A stretch of DNA of 64,000 nucleotides from Streptomyces cyaneogriseus subsp. noncyanogenus. GTDB taxonomy: Bacteria; Actinomycetota; Actinomycetes; Streptomycetales; Streptomycetaceae. This document shows, in pieces, positions 18,991-27,540 of this stretch; the stretch's first letter is position 1; each line of letters opens with the position of its first letter. A program made the translations under genes and the position numbers. The notes under the pieces are model-generated. The model was not told the origin of the DNA, made no database searches, and worked only from the letters and a program-made list of their open reading frames with translations. Where the stretch lies: NCBI RefSeq assembly GCF_000931445.1, contig NZ_CP010849.1:1922001-1986000 (forward strand), written 5' to 3'.

Positions 18991-19752
18991 CTAGCCGCCG
19001 ATCGCCGACATCGGGCGGTCCGGCTGGACGAAGGACGGGTCGTCCAGCCCGGCGCCCGCCTTCTTGCCCCACATGGCCAGGCGCCAGAGCCGGGCGATCT
19101 CCTCGTCGGGGGCGCCGGAGCGCAGGGCGGCGCGCAGGTCGGTCTCCTCGGTGGCGAACAGACAGGTGCGTATCTGCCCGTCGGCGGTCAGGCGGGTGCG
19201 GTCGCAGGCGGCGCAGAACGGGCGGGTGACGGAGGCGATCACGCCGACCCGGTGGGGTCCGCCGTCGACGGTCCAGCGCTCGGCGGGGGCGGAGCCGCGC
19301 TCCTCGGCGCCCTCCGGGGTCAGCTCGAAGCGGGTGCGCAGCGAGGCGAGGATGTCCCCGGCGGTGACCATGCCTTCGCGCTTCCAGCCGTGCTGGGCGT
19401 CCAGCGGCATCTGCTCGATGAAGCGCAGCTCGTAGTCGTTCTCGACCGCCCAGGCGAGCAGGTCGGGGGCCTCGTCGGCGTTGAGCCCCGGCATCAGGAC
19501 CGTGTTGACCTTGACCGGGGTCAGGCCGGCCTCGCGGGCCGCGGCCAGTCCCTCCAGCACGTCCTTGTGGCGGTCGCGGCGGGGGAGGGCCTTGAAGACG
19601 TCCGGGCGCGGCGTGTCCAGCGAGACGTTGACCCGGTCCAGGCCGGCCGCCGTCAGGGCCGCCGCCGTGCGCTTGCGGCCGACGCCGTTGGTGGTGAGGG
19701 ACGTCCGGGGGCGCGGGTCGCGGGCGGCGACGCGCTCGACGATGCCCACCAG
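18991..19752 (-). CDS. moaA: moaA, C-terminal fragment (split by linker artefact)
   Basis: This segment encodes the C-terminal two thirds of the GTP 3',8-cyclase MoaA, which makes the first cyclic intermediate of molybdenum cofactor synthesis. The second Fe-S cluster motif is clear in FCAACDRTRLTADGQIRTC, and the protein ends MSAIGG. The last 161 bp (19592-19752) repeat 19888-20048 with five substitutions, all toward G or C, giving five amino-acid changes that break the conserved helix (for example DTPRPDVF in place of DTLRPDVF). So 18991-19591 is genuine and 19592-19752 is a poor duplicate. Joining 20276-19888 to 19591-18991 gives 990 bp, 329 codons, the normal MoaA length. Confidence 0.9.
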   Translation of the reverse strand: MVGIVERVAARDPRPRTSLTTNGVGRKRTAAALTAAGLDRVNVSLDTPRPDVFKALPRRDRHKDVLEGLAAAREAGLTPVKVNTVLMPGLNADEAPDLLAWAVENDYELRFIEQMPLDAQHGWKREGMVTAGDILASLRTRFELTPEGAEERGSAPAERWTVDGGPHRVGVIASVTRPFCAACDRTRLTADGQIRTCLFATEETDLRAALRSGAPDEEIARLWRLAMWGKKAGAGLDDPSFVQPDRPMSAIGG

Positions 19753-19887
19753 TCGTATAACTTCGTATAATGTATGCTATACGAAGTTATTACGGCTTCA
19801 TCGAGCAGATGCCGCTGGACGCCCAGCACGGCTGGAAGCGCGAAGCGTAATAACTTCGTATAGCATACATTATACGAAGTTATACGA
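19753..19887. other. two mate-pair linkers around an inverted moaA fragment
   Basis: Exact 42-nt loxP-type linkers lie at 19753-19794 (plus) and 19846-19887 (minus). The 51 bp between them (19795-19845) are an inverted copy of 19374-19424 in moaA. Same artefact as at 17807-18027. Confidence 0.9.
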
Positions 19888-20276
19888 TTGAAGACGTCCG
19901 GGCGCAGCGTGTCCAGCGAGACGTTGACCCGGTCCAGGCCGGCCGCCTTCAGGGCCGCCGCCGTGCGCTTGAGGCCGATGCCGTTGGTGGTGAGGGACGT
20001 CCGGGGGCGCGGGTCGAGGGCGGCGACGCGCTCGACGATGCCCACCAGGCCGGGGCGCAGCAGGGGCTCGCCGCCGGTGAAGCGGACCTCGGTGACGCCG
20101 AGGGTGGTGACGGCGATGCCGATGAGGCGGACGATCTCGTCGTCGGTGAGCAGGTCGGGCTTGGCCAGCCACTGCAGGCCCTCCTCGGGCATGCAGTAGG
20201 TGCAGCGCAGGTTGCAGCGGTCGGTCAGCGAGACCCTCAGGTCGGTGGCCACTCGGCCGTAGGTGTCGATGAGCAC
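19888..20276 (-). CDS. moaA: moaA, N-terminal fragment (split by linker artefact)
   Basis: The genuine 5' part of moaA. GTG 20276 has GAGGGGGC upstream and begins LIDTYGRVATDLRVSLTDR followed by the radical SAM motif CNLRCTYC (cysteines 21, 25 and 28 bind the first 4Fe-4S cluster). The SAM-binding GGEP motif follows in EVRFTGGEPLLRPG. The frame is intact up to VF at the linker. In the real chromosome I expect one continuous moaA ending at 18991. Confidence 0.92.
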
Positions 20277-20385
20277 GTGGGCCCCCTCCCTCGACGCGGA
20301 CCGGCGGGGCACGTCATCCCCTCCGATACTCGCGAGCCTACGTGACCGCTCCGACAACGGCAGCGGCCCGATCCCACGACGTACG

Positions 20386-20436
20386 GCGCGGCCCCGTCGT
20401 AGGGATCTACCACATCGATCCACGACGGGGCCGCGC
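20386..20436 (-). terminator. terminator of the DUF485-actP operon
   Basis: A 15-bp perfect stem (20386-20400 with 20422-20436, GCGCGGCCCCGTCGT and its complement) with a 21-nt loop, starting 10 bp beyond the symporter stop. Confidence 0.8.
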
Positions 20437-20446
20437 GCGGGCGGGG

Positions 20447-22075
20447 TCAGTGGGCGCCGGTGCCGGTCAGGGACCGGACCTCCAGCTCCGCGTACTTGCC
20501 GGTGTCCGGCTCCTCCTTGGACAGGACGGTGCCGAGCCAGCCCATCAGGAAGCCGAAGGGGATGGAGATGATGCCCGGGTTCTTCAGCGGGAACCAGGCG
20601 AAGTCGACGTCGGGGAACATCGCCTTCGGGTCGCCGGAGACCACGGGCGAGAACAGCACCAGGCCGACGGCGACGATCAGGCCGCCGTAGATCGACCACA
20701 GCGCGCCCTGGGTGGTGAACCGCTTCCAGAACAGGCTGTAGAGGATCGTGGGCAGGTTGGCGGAGGCGGCGACGGCGAAGGCCAGGGCGACCAGGCCGGC
20801 CACGTTCAGGTCGCGGGCGAGGGCGCCGAGCGCGATGGAGACGATGCCGATGAAGACGGTCGCCCAGCGGGCCGCCCGCATTTCCTCCTTCTCGGTGGCC
20901 TGGCCCCGGCGGATGACGTTGGCGTAGATGTCGTGCGCGAAGGACGAGGACGAGGCGAGGGTGAGGCCGGCGACCACCGCCAGGATGGTCGCGAAGGCCA
21001 CCGCCGAGATGGTGGCGAGCAGGATCGCGCCCCAGGCCGAGTCGACGCCGCCGATGTGCAGGGCGAGCAGGGGTGCCGCCGTGTTGCCGGACGGGTTGGA
21101 CGCGATGATCTCGTCCTGGGAGATCAGCGCGGCGGCGCCGAAGCCGAGCGCGATGGTCATCAGATAGAAGGCGCCGATGATGCCGATGGCCCAGTTCACG
21201 GACTTCCGGGCGGCCTTGGCGTTGGGCACCGTGTAGAAGCGGATCAGGATGTGCGGCAGGCCGGCGGTGCCCAGGACCAGGGCGATGCCGAGGGAGATGA
21301 AGTCCAGCTTGGAGGTGCCGGTGGCGCCGTACTGGAGGCCGGGCTCCAGGAAGGCCGCGCCCTTGCCGCTGTTCTCGGCGGCGGTGCCGAGCAGGTCGGA
21401 GATGTTGAAGTCGAACTTCAGCAGCACCAGGAAGGTGATGAGCAGGGTGCCGCCGATGAGCAGCACGGCCTTGACCATCTGGACCCAGGTGGTGCCCTTC
21501 ATGCCGCCGATGGAGACGTAGACGATCATCAGCACGCCGACGAGGGCGACGATGAGGATCTTGCCGGCGTCGGAGGTGATGCCGAGCAGCAGCGAGACCA
21601 GGACGCCTGCGCCCGCCATCTGGGCCAGCAGATAGAAGATCGACACCACGATGGTGGAGGTGCCGGCGGCGGTGCGGACCGGGCGCTGGCGCATCCGGTA
21701 GGCGAGGACGTCGCCCATGGTGTAGCGGCCGGAGTTGCGCAGCGGCTCGGCGACCAGCAGGAGGGCCACCAGCCAGGCGACCAGGAAGCCGATGGAGTAC
21801 AGGAAGCCGTCGTAGCCGAAGATGGCGATGGCGCCGGCGATGCCGAGGAAGGACGCGGCGGACATGTAGTCGCCGGAGACGGCGAGTCCGTTCTGGAAGG
21901 CGCTGAACTGGCGGCCGCCCGCGTAGAAGTCGGCGGCGTCCTTGGTCTGGCGGCCCGCCCAGACGGTGATGCCGAGGGTGGCGACGACGAACACCGCGAA
22001 CAGGGAGATGATCAGCGGCCGGTGCTGGCTGGCCTCGTTGGCCGCGAGCGTCGTGGCCGTGGCGGTGAGGTTCAC
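20447..22075 (-). CDS. actP: sodium/solute symporter, cation acetate symporter type
   Basis: A 542-aa SSS-family transporter with about 13 hydrophobic helices. The N-terminus has ITVWAGRQTKDAADFYAGGR, and the core motif LAVSGDYMSAASFLGIAGA is typical of ActP acetate permeases. The conserved GTAGLPHILIRFYTV segment also fits ActP. It probably imports acetate or other short monocarboxylates with Na+. The GTG start at 22075 overlaps the DUF485 stop in GTGA, the same arrangement as yjcH-actP of enterobacteria, which supports the call. Confidence 0.9.
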   Translation of the reverse strand: MNLTATATTLAANEASQHRPLIISLFAVFVVATLGITVWAGRQTKDAADFYAGGRQFSAFQNGLAVSGDYMSAASFLGIAGAIAIFGYDGFLYSIGFLVAWLVALLLVAEPLRNSGRYTMGDVLAYRMRQRPVRTAAGTSTIVVSIFYLLAQMAGAGVLVSLLLGITSDAGKILIVALVGVLMIVYVSIGGMKGTTWVQMVKAVLLIGGTLLITFLVLLKFDFNISDLLGTAAENSGKGAAFLEPGLQYGATGTSKLDFISLGIALVLGTAGLPHILIRFYTVPNAKAARKSVNWAIGIIGAFYLMTIALGFGAAALISQDEIIASNPSGNTAAPLLALHIGGVDSAWGAILLATISAVAFATILAVVAGLTLASSSSFAHDIYANVIRRGQATEKEEMRAARWATVFIGIVSIALGALARDLNVAGLVALAFAVAASANLPTILYSLFWKRFTTQGALWSIYGGLIVAVGLVLFSPVVSGDPKAMFPDVDFAWFPLKNPGIISIPFGFLMGWLGTVLSKEEPDTGKYAELEVRSLTGTGAH

Positions 22076-22428
22076 GCGCCGCCCTCCATCCGGGTCTTGA
22101 TGGCCTCGGCCTTGGGGTCGAGCTTGGCGGCGGCGTGCCGCGAGTACCACCAGGCGATGAGGAACGTGGTGACGAACTGGCCGAGTCCGAGGACGAGCGC
22201 GACGTTGATGTTGCCGAACAGCTTGGTGCCCATGAAGTCGCCGGCGTAGTTCGACAGCAGCACGTACAGCAGGTACCAGGCGACGAACGCGATCGTCAGC
22301 GGGAAGGCGAAGGAGCGGAAGGAGCGGCGCAGTTCACCGAACTCCGCGCTCTGCTGCACCTCGGCGAACTCCTCGGTGGAGGGGAGTCGGTGTTGCTCTT
22401 GCGAGGGGGGCGGTGCGTCGGTGGCCAC
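22072..22428 (-). CDS. DUF485 family membrane protein (YjcH-like)
   Basis: A 118-aa protein with two transmembrane helices (FPLTIAFVAWYLLYVLLSNY and NVALVLGLGQFVTTFLIAWW) and the family ending YSRHAAAKLDPKAEAIK. DUF485 proteins are encoded directly before acetate symporters and may be accessory subunits. GAGGAG precedes the GTG at 22428. It overlaps the symporter gene by 4 bp. A Crp-like site lies 37-60 bp upstream of this start. Confidence 0.9.
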   Translation of the reverse strand: MATDAPPPSQEQHRLPSTEEFAEVQQSAEFGELRRSFRSFAFPLTIAFVAWYLLYVLLSNYAGDFMGTKLFGNINVALVLGLGQFVTTFLIAWWYSRHAAAKLDPKAEAIKTRMEGGA

Positions 22429-22464
22429 GGAGTCTCCTCGTACGACGGACATGACAGCTCGGAC

Positions 22465-22488
22465 ATCACGGTGATGTGGATCACGTGA
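22465..22488. promoter_or_regulatory. Crp-like operator upstream of DUF485-actP
   Basis: Overlapping half-sites read ATCAC-G-GTGAT-GTGG-ATCAC-GTGA. The core GTGA-N6-TCAC at 22471-22484 is the classic Crp/FNR palindrome. It lies in the 325-bp divergent region between the acetate symporter operon and the first subtilase gene; nothing else gene-like is seen there. Confidence 0.6.
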
Positions 22489-22753
22489 GCCGGGTCGCGA
22501 TGGTAGGCGCCCGGGGAGTGATCCGACAGGGGGCACGACGCTGCTCGTACTCCTTGTCCAACGTCACGGGGCGTCGCGGGTACCGGTTCAACCGGCGGGG
22601 TCACTTTCCGAAGTCCCCGGAAGTCACCCCTTGTGAGTCATTGCTGGCCAGCGAGTCCGGGAGATAGCTTCACCCTGCACCACCCGTCATGTACCTGCCC
22701 GAGCACCACCTGTGTCTCGGGCCGGTTTCGTTTCCGGATGATGTGGAGACCCC

Positions 22754-24292
22754 ATGGCTCATCTGCCTTCCAGACGCCGGCTCGCCCTCACCGTGCCGCT
22801 GGCCCTGTCGCTGACCGCCTCGCTCGGCTTCCTGCCGGCGGCCGCCTCGGCCGCACCGCGCGCCGCGCAGACCGCGGACACCGCCCGGGCCGCGGACGCC
22901 CCGAAGCTCGCGTACGTCGTCAACACCGCGACGGACCACCGCACCCTGGCGTCCGTGAAGAAGGCGATCGCGGCGGCCGACGGCAGCGTGGTGGCCACCT
23001 ACGAGAAGATCGGCGTGATCGTCGTCCACTCGGCCAACCCCGGTTTCGCCCAGGAGATGCGCGCCGTGCGCGGCGTGCAGTCGGCGGGCGCCACGCGCAC
23101 CGCGCCGCTGACCGCCGCGGGCACGACCGACGCGGGCGCGGCGGAGATCCTGACCGGGGCGCAGGCCGCGAAGACCGCGCGGGCCTCGGCCGCCGCGCCG
23201 GGCAGCGAGCCCCTCGAGGCCGACCAGTGGGACCTGCGCGCGATAGGCGCCGACAAGGCCGCGCAGATCAACCCGGGCAGCCGCAACGTGACCGTCGCCG
23301 TCATCGACACCGGCGTCGACGACACCCACCCGGACCTCGCCCCGAACTTCTCCGCCGCCCAGTCCGCCAACTGCGTCGGCGGCAAGGCGGACACCAGCGA
23401 GGGCGCCTGGCGCCCGTACACCGCCGACGACTACCACGGCACCCACGTGGCCGGGGAGATAGCCGCCGCCCGCAACGGCGTCGGCGTCGCCGGTGTCGCT
23501 CCGGGCGTGAAGGTGTCGAGCATCAAGGTGAGCGACCCGGACAACGGCCTGTTCTACCCCGAGAACGTCGTGTGCGCCTTCGTCTTCGCCGCCGACCACG
23601 GCGTGGAGATCACCAACAACAGCTACTACGTGGACCCGTGGCTGTACAACTGCATGGACGACCCCGACCAGAAGGCGATCGTCGACGCGGTCAACCGGGC
23701 CCAGCTCTACGCCCAGAAGAAGGGCACCCTGCACCTGGCCTCGGCCGGCAACTCCAACCACGACCTGGACGCCGACGCCATCGTCGACGACTCCAGCCCC
23801 GACGACTCCACGCCGGTCACGCGGACCATCGACCCGCACGAGTGCTTCGACGTGCCGACCCAGCTTCCGGGCGTCGTCACGGTCAGCGCCACGGGCGTGC
23901 AGAACCTCAAGTCGTACTACTCCTCCTACGGCCGGGGCGTGGTGGACGTGGCGGCCCCGGGCGGGGACCGGCGCTACCAGCTCCCGGACACGCCGTCGAA
24001 GGACGGCCGGATCCTGTCCACCATGCCGAACAACCAGTACGCCTTCCTCCAGGGCACGTCGATGGCCTCGCCGCACGCCGCGGGCGTCGCCGCGCTGCTG
24101 AAGTCGACCCACCCGCGCGCCACCCCCGCCCAGCTCCAGGCGCTGCTGAAGGCCCAGGCGGACAACCCGGGCTGCCCGGCCTCCTACGACCAGGACGGCG
24201 ACGGCACCCAGGACGCGGTGTGCGAGGGCGGCCCGCGCGTCAACGGCTTCTACGGCGCCGGCATCGTCGACGCGCTGCGCGCGGTGAAGTGA
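22754..24292 (+). CDS. secreted subtilisin-like serine protease (first of tandem pair)
   Basis: A 512-aa S8 peptidase. A Sec signal (RRRLALTVPLALSLTASLGF ending AAASAAP) is followed by a propeptide of about 120 residues and the catalytic domain with D185 (DTGVDDTH), H228 (HGTHVAGE) and S436 (GTSMASPHAAGV). The oxyanion Asn is in ASAGNSNHD. Near the C-terminus, DQDGDGTQDAVC looks like a calcium-binding loop. ATG 22754 has a GGAGA-type ribosome site. It is likely an extracellular general protease. A close paralogue follows 50 bp downstream, so the pair is probably one transcript from a recent duplication. Confidence 0.94.
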   Translation: MAHLPSRRRLALTVPLALSLTASLGFLPAAASAAPRAAQTADTARAADAPKLAYVVNTATDHRTLASVKKAIAAADGSVVATYEKIGVIVVHSANPGFAQEMRAVRGVQSAGATRTAPLTAAGTTDAGAAEILTGAQAAKTARASAAAPGSEPLEADQWDLRAIGADKAAQINPGSRNVTVAVIDTGVDDTHPDLAPNFSAAQSANCVGGKADTSEGAWRPYTADDYHGTHVAGEIAAARNGVGVAGVAPGVKVSSIKVSDPDNGLFYPENVVCAFVFAADHGVEITNNSYYVDPWLYNCMDDPDQKAIVDAVNRAQLYAQKKGTLHLASAGNSNHDLDADAIVDDSSPDDSTPVTRTIDPHECFDVPTQLPGVVTVSATGVQNLKSYYSSYGRGVVDVAAPGGDRRYQLPDTPSKDGRILSTMPNNQYAFLQGTSMASPHAAGVAALLKSTHPRATPAQLQALLKAQADNPGCPASYDQDGDGTQDAVCEGGPRVNGFYGAGIVDALRAVK

Positions 24293-24342
24293 CCCGCACG
24301 CCCGGGCATGTCCGCACTTCGAACGAACGGGAGACACCACCT

Positions 24343-25857
24343 ATGACAGCGCCACACCCGCGCCGCCGCCGCGCGCTGGCGATCCCGGCCGGTATGGCCA
24401 TGGCGACGGCCCTCGCCCTGCTGCCGGGCGTCCCGGCCGCCGCCGCGGACGTCCCGTCGGCCCCGGCCGACGCGGCGTCGCTGAGCTATGTCGTCAACGT
24501 CCGCCCCGGGCACGCCCCTTCGGCACAGGTGAAGCGGGCGATAGCCGAGGCCGGCGGCACGATCGTGACGTCGTACGACCGGATAGGCGTGATCGTCGTC
24601 CACGCGGCCGACCCCGGCTTCGCCGAGGCCGTCCGCACGGTGCGCGGGGTGCAGTCGGCCGGTGCCACCCGCACCGCGCCGCTGCCGTCGGCCGCCACGG
24701 CCGACATGGGCACCCCGCAGGTGCTCGGCGCGCGGGAGGTCGCCGCCGCCGAGGCCACCGCCGGTCAGGACCCGCTGCAGAAGTACCAGTGGGACCTGCC
24801 CGCCATCAAGGCGGACAAGGCGCACGAGAAGTCGCTGGGCAGCCCCGAGGTGACGGTCGCCGTGATCGACACCGGTGTCGACGACACCCACCCCGACATA
24901 GCGCCGAACTTCGACCGCGCGGCCTCGGTCAACTGCGTGTCGGGCAAGCCGGACACCACCGACGGCGCCTGGCGGCCGGGCGCGGCGGAGAGCCCGCACG
25001 GCACACACGTGGCCGGGGAGATCGCCGCCGCCAAGAACGGCGTCGGCATGACGGGTGTGGCGCCCGGCGTGAAGGTCTCCGGCATCAAGGTGTCCAACCC
25101 GGACGGCTTCTTCTACACCGAGGCCGTGGTGTGCGGCTTCATGTGGGCGGCCGAGCACGGGGTCGAGGTGACCAACAACAGCTATTACACCGACCCGTGG
25201 TACTTCAACTGCAAGGACGACCCGGACCAGAAGGCCCTCGTCGAGGCCGTGACGCGGGCGTCGCGGTACGCAGAGAAGAAGGGCGCGGTCAACGTCGCCG
25301 CGGCCGGCAACGAGAACTACGACCTCGCGGCCGACGCGATCACCGACCCGTCCTCCCCCAACGACACCACGCCCTCCGACCGGGTCGTCGACCCGTCCGA
25401 GTGCTACGACATCCCGACCCAGTTGCCGGGTGTCGTCACGGTCGCGGCGACCGGCGCCAAGGGCATCAAGTCGTCCTTCTCCAACCACGGCCTGGGCGTC
25501 ATCGACATCGCCGCGCCCGGCGGTGACTCGACGGCCTACCAGAAGCCGGAGCCGCCCGCCGACAACGGCCTGATCCTGGGCACCCTGCCCGGCGGCAAGT
25601 GGGGCTACATGGCCGGTACGTCGATGGCGTCGCCGCATGTCGCGGGCGTCGCCGCGCTCATCAGGTCCACGCACCCGCACGCCTCCCCGGCCACGGTGAA
25701 GTCGCTGCTCTACGCGCAGGCCGACGCCACGCCGTGCACGACGCCGTACGACATCGACGGCGACGGCGAGACCGACGCGGTGTGCGAGGGCACGGCGGAG
25801 CGCAACGGCTTCTACGGCCACGGCATCGCGGACGCGCTGGACGCGGTCACGAAGTAG
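24343..25857 (+). CDS. secreted subtilisin-like serine protease (second of tandem pair)
   Basis: A 504-aa S8 peptidase, collinear with its upstream paralogue. Signal peptide RRRALAIPAGMAMATALALL with AAA-type cleavage, propeptide, then D176, H219 and S427 as the catalytic triad, and the calcium-loop-like DIDGDGETDAVC near the end. Most of the catalytic domain is identical in motif and spacing, while signal and propeptide differ more. GGGAG precedes ATG 24343. A strong hairpin terminator follows at 25922. Confidence 0.94.
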   Translation: MTAPHPRRRRALAIPAGMAMATALALLPGVPAAAADVPSAPADAASLSYVVNVRPGHAPSAQVKRAIAEAGGTIVTSYDRIGVIVVHAADPGFAEAVRTVRGVQSAGATRTAPLPSAATADMGTPQVLGAREVAAAEATAGQDPLQKYQWDLPAIKADKAHEKSLGSPEVTVAVIDTGVDDTHPDIAPNFDRAASVNCVSGKPDTTDGAWRPGAAESPHGTHVAGEIAAAKNGVGMTGVAPGVKVSGIKVSNPDGFFYTEAVVCGFMWAAEHGVEVTNNSYYTDPWYFNCKDDPDQKALVEAVTRASRYAEKKGAVNVAAAGNENYDLAADAITDPSSPNDTTPSDRVVDPSECYDIPTQLPGVVTVAATGAKGIKSSFSNHGLGVIDIAAPGGDSTAYQKPEPPADNGLILGTLPGGKWGYMAGTSMASPHVAGVAALIRSTHPHASPATVKSLLYAQADATPCTTPYDIDGDGETDAVCEGTAERNGFYGHGIADALDAVTK

Positions 25858-25921
25858 CGCGGTCCGCGGGAAGCGACGCGGTGACACGGGCCCGTGCGCG
25901 GTGACGCGGGCGGACCCGTGC

Positions 25922-25953
25922 GCGGGGGCCGGGCGAGCGCGCCCGGCCCCCGC
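25922..25953 (+). terminator. terminator of the subtilase pair
   Basis: A 14-bp perfect stem (25922-25935 with 25940-25953) around AGCG, 65 bp after the protease stop. The rest of 25858-26189 holds short GC-rich direct repeats (CCCGTGCGCGG at about 25890 and 25915) and no gene. Confidence 0.75.
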
Positions 25954-26189
25954 GTCCGTGCCGACAGTGTGGGAGGGCGCCGCGCGGGCGGAGCGCCGCG
26001 GCGGCGCCCCGGCGCCGATGGCGTCGGCCGCGCTCCGGCGAGACCGTGCCCCCGCGAACCGGCCCGCCGGAGACGGAACTTGACCACGAGTCGCCGGAAA
26101 GACCAACGAATCGGTACAGCTCGGTCATTCCCGACTCCGTGCGCCCTCGGAGGGGCGACCTGGCGGACGGCGCTGTCAGTCGCGGCCCG

Positions 26190-26195
26190 TATCCT
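26190..26195 (+). promoter_or_regulatory. -10 element of a leaderless exonuclease transcript
   Basis: TATCCT lies 8 nt before ATG 26204, which places the transcription start at or next to the initiation codon and favours this ATG over the in-frame GTG at 26198. Confidence 0.5.
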
Positions 26196-26203
26196 CAGTG
26201 ACC

Positions 26204-27190
26204 ATGCTCGAAGACCCCACGACCGCAGCGCCCCCTCCCCCAGCGTGGCCGGCCGCGTATCCGCAGGGATACGCGGTCGTTGACGTGGAGACCACCGGCC
26301 TGGCCCGCGACGACCGCATCATCTCCGCGGCCGTCTACCGGCTCGACGCGCGGGGCGGGGTCGAGGACCACTGGTACACGCTGGTCAACCCCGAGCGGGA
26401 CCCGGGCCCGGTGTGGATACACGGTCTGACGAGCGAGATGCTGCAAGGGGCGCCCCTGTTCCGGGACATCGCCGAGGAGTTCGCGGCCCGGCTCGACGGC
26501 CGGGTGCTCGTCGCGCACAACGCCGTCTTCGACTGGCAGATGATCGCCCGCGAGTACGCGCGCGCGAAGCGCGAGGCGCCGGTGCGGCAACGGCTGTGCA
26601 CCATCGCCCTCTCCAAGGAGCTCGGCCTGCCGCTGCCCAACCACAAGCTGGAGTCGCTGGCCGCGCATTTCGGTGTCGTCCAGAAGCGGGCCCACCACGC
26701 GCTGGACGACGCCCGGGTGCTGGCAGAGGCGTTCCGGCCCAGCCTGGCCGCCGCGGCGGCGGGCGGCGTCCGGCTGCCGCTGCACGAGTGCCGGCCGCTG
26801 ACCGAGTGGTCGGACCGGCCCGCGCCCCGGATCGGACGGCAGGCGGCCTACGGCGGCTACCGGGGAAACGGCTGGCGGCCCTCGCGCAAGAGGCCCGCGT
26901 GCCCCTATCCCAACCCGGGCCGGTACGAAGAGGGCAAACGACTCAAGCAGGGCATGCGGGTCGCCTTCTCGGGTGACACCTCCATCGAGCGGGAGCTGCT
27001 GGAGGACCGCGCGACGGAGGCCGGGCTGCATGTCGCGAGCAGTGTGTCCCGGCTGACCAGCCTGCTGGTCACCAACGACCCGGACTCGGGCACGTCGAAG
27101 GTGGTCAAGGCGCGGCAGTTCGGGACGCCGATCGTGGACGAGGCGGCCTTCGGCCAGCTCCTGGGCGACGTCGAGCCGGCGGACGGCTGA
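26204..27190 (+). CDS. DnaQ-family 3'-5' exonuclease with C-terminal BRCT domain
   Basis: A 328-aa protein. The exonuclease domain (about 25-190) has ExoI DVETTGL, ExoII VAHNAVFDWQM and ExoIII HHALDDARVLAEA, so the DEDDh acidic residues and His are in place. After a basic linker, residues about 245-325 resemble a BRCT domain (GMRVAFSGDTSIERELLEDRA, SRLTSLLVTNDPDSGTSK). It may act in DNA repair or proofreading outside the main replicase. The probable -10 at 26190 suggests leaderless translation from ATG 26204. Confidence 0.88.
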   Translation: MLEDPTTAAPPPPAWPAAYPQGYAVVDVETTGLARDDRIISAAVYRLDARGGVEDHWYTLVNPERDPGPVWIHGLTSEMLQGAPLFRDIAEEFAARLDGRVLVAHNAVFDWQMIAREYARAKREAPVRQRLCTIALSKELGLPLPNHKLESLAAHFGVVQKRAHHALDDARVLAEAFRPSLAAAAAGGVRLPLHECRPLTEWSDRPAPRIGRQAAYGGYRGNGWRPSRKRPACPYPNPGRYEEGKRLKQGMRVAFSGDTSIERELLEDRATEAGLHVASSVSRLTSLLVTNDPDSGTSKVVKARQFGTPIVDEAAFGQLLGDVEPADG

Positions 27191-27287
27191 CCGGGCGGGC
27201 GGTCGGCGCCGTGCGGACGGGTGATTGCCGGGCGACTCGCCCGGCGCCCGCTCGCCCGGGCGGCGGCGACGGCCCACCCTGTGCCCC

Positions 27288-27521
27288 ATGGCGACATGTG
27301 AAGTCTGCGGCAACAACTACGGAATGACCTTCGAGATCCACGCCCAGGGCGCGGTGCACGTCTTCGACTGCTTCTCCTGCGCGATCCACCGCATGGCCCC
27401 CATCTGCGAGCACTGCCGCGTGCAGATCATCGGCCAGGGCGTCGAGGTCGAGGGCCACTGGTACTGCGGCGCCCACTGCGCCCGCGCCGAGGGGAAGGCG
27501 GGCATCGTCGACCGGGTCTGA
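27288..27521 (+). CDS. metallothionein-like Cys-rich protein
   Basis: A 77-aa protein with CEVCGNNYG, FDCFSCAIHRMAPICEHC and HWYCGAHCARAEG, in total nine cysteines and several histidines arranged as two zinc-knuckle-like units. It resembles proteins listed as prokaryotic metallothioneins in actinobacteria, and could also be a small zinc-ribbon protein. ATG 27288 is the start that gives the conserved MATCEVCG N-terminus. Metal identity unknown. Confidence 0.85.
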   Translation: MATCEVCGNNYGMTFEIHAQGAVHVFDCFSCAIHRMAPICEHCRVQIIGQGVEVEGHWYCGAHCARAEGKAGIVDRV

Positions 27522-27540
27522 GCACACCCGGGTGAGGACA

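Noticed and set aside
17807..19887. Cre/lox genome engineering or a recombinase-based mobile element
   Set aside because: The loxP cores sit in a constant 42-nt linker, in both orientations, among tiny inverted host fragments and without any marker or cargo. Mate-pair linker carry-over explains this better.
22633..24342. Long N-terminal extension of the second subtilase
   Set aside because: The frame is open through the first protease gene but encodes Arg/Gly-rich nonsense there; signal peptide and ribosome site set the start at 24343.
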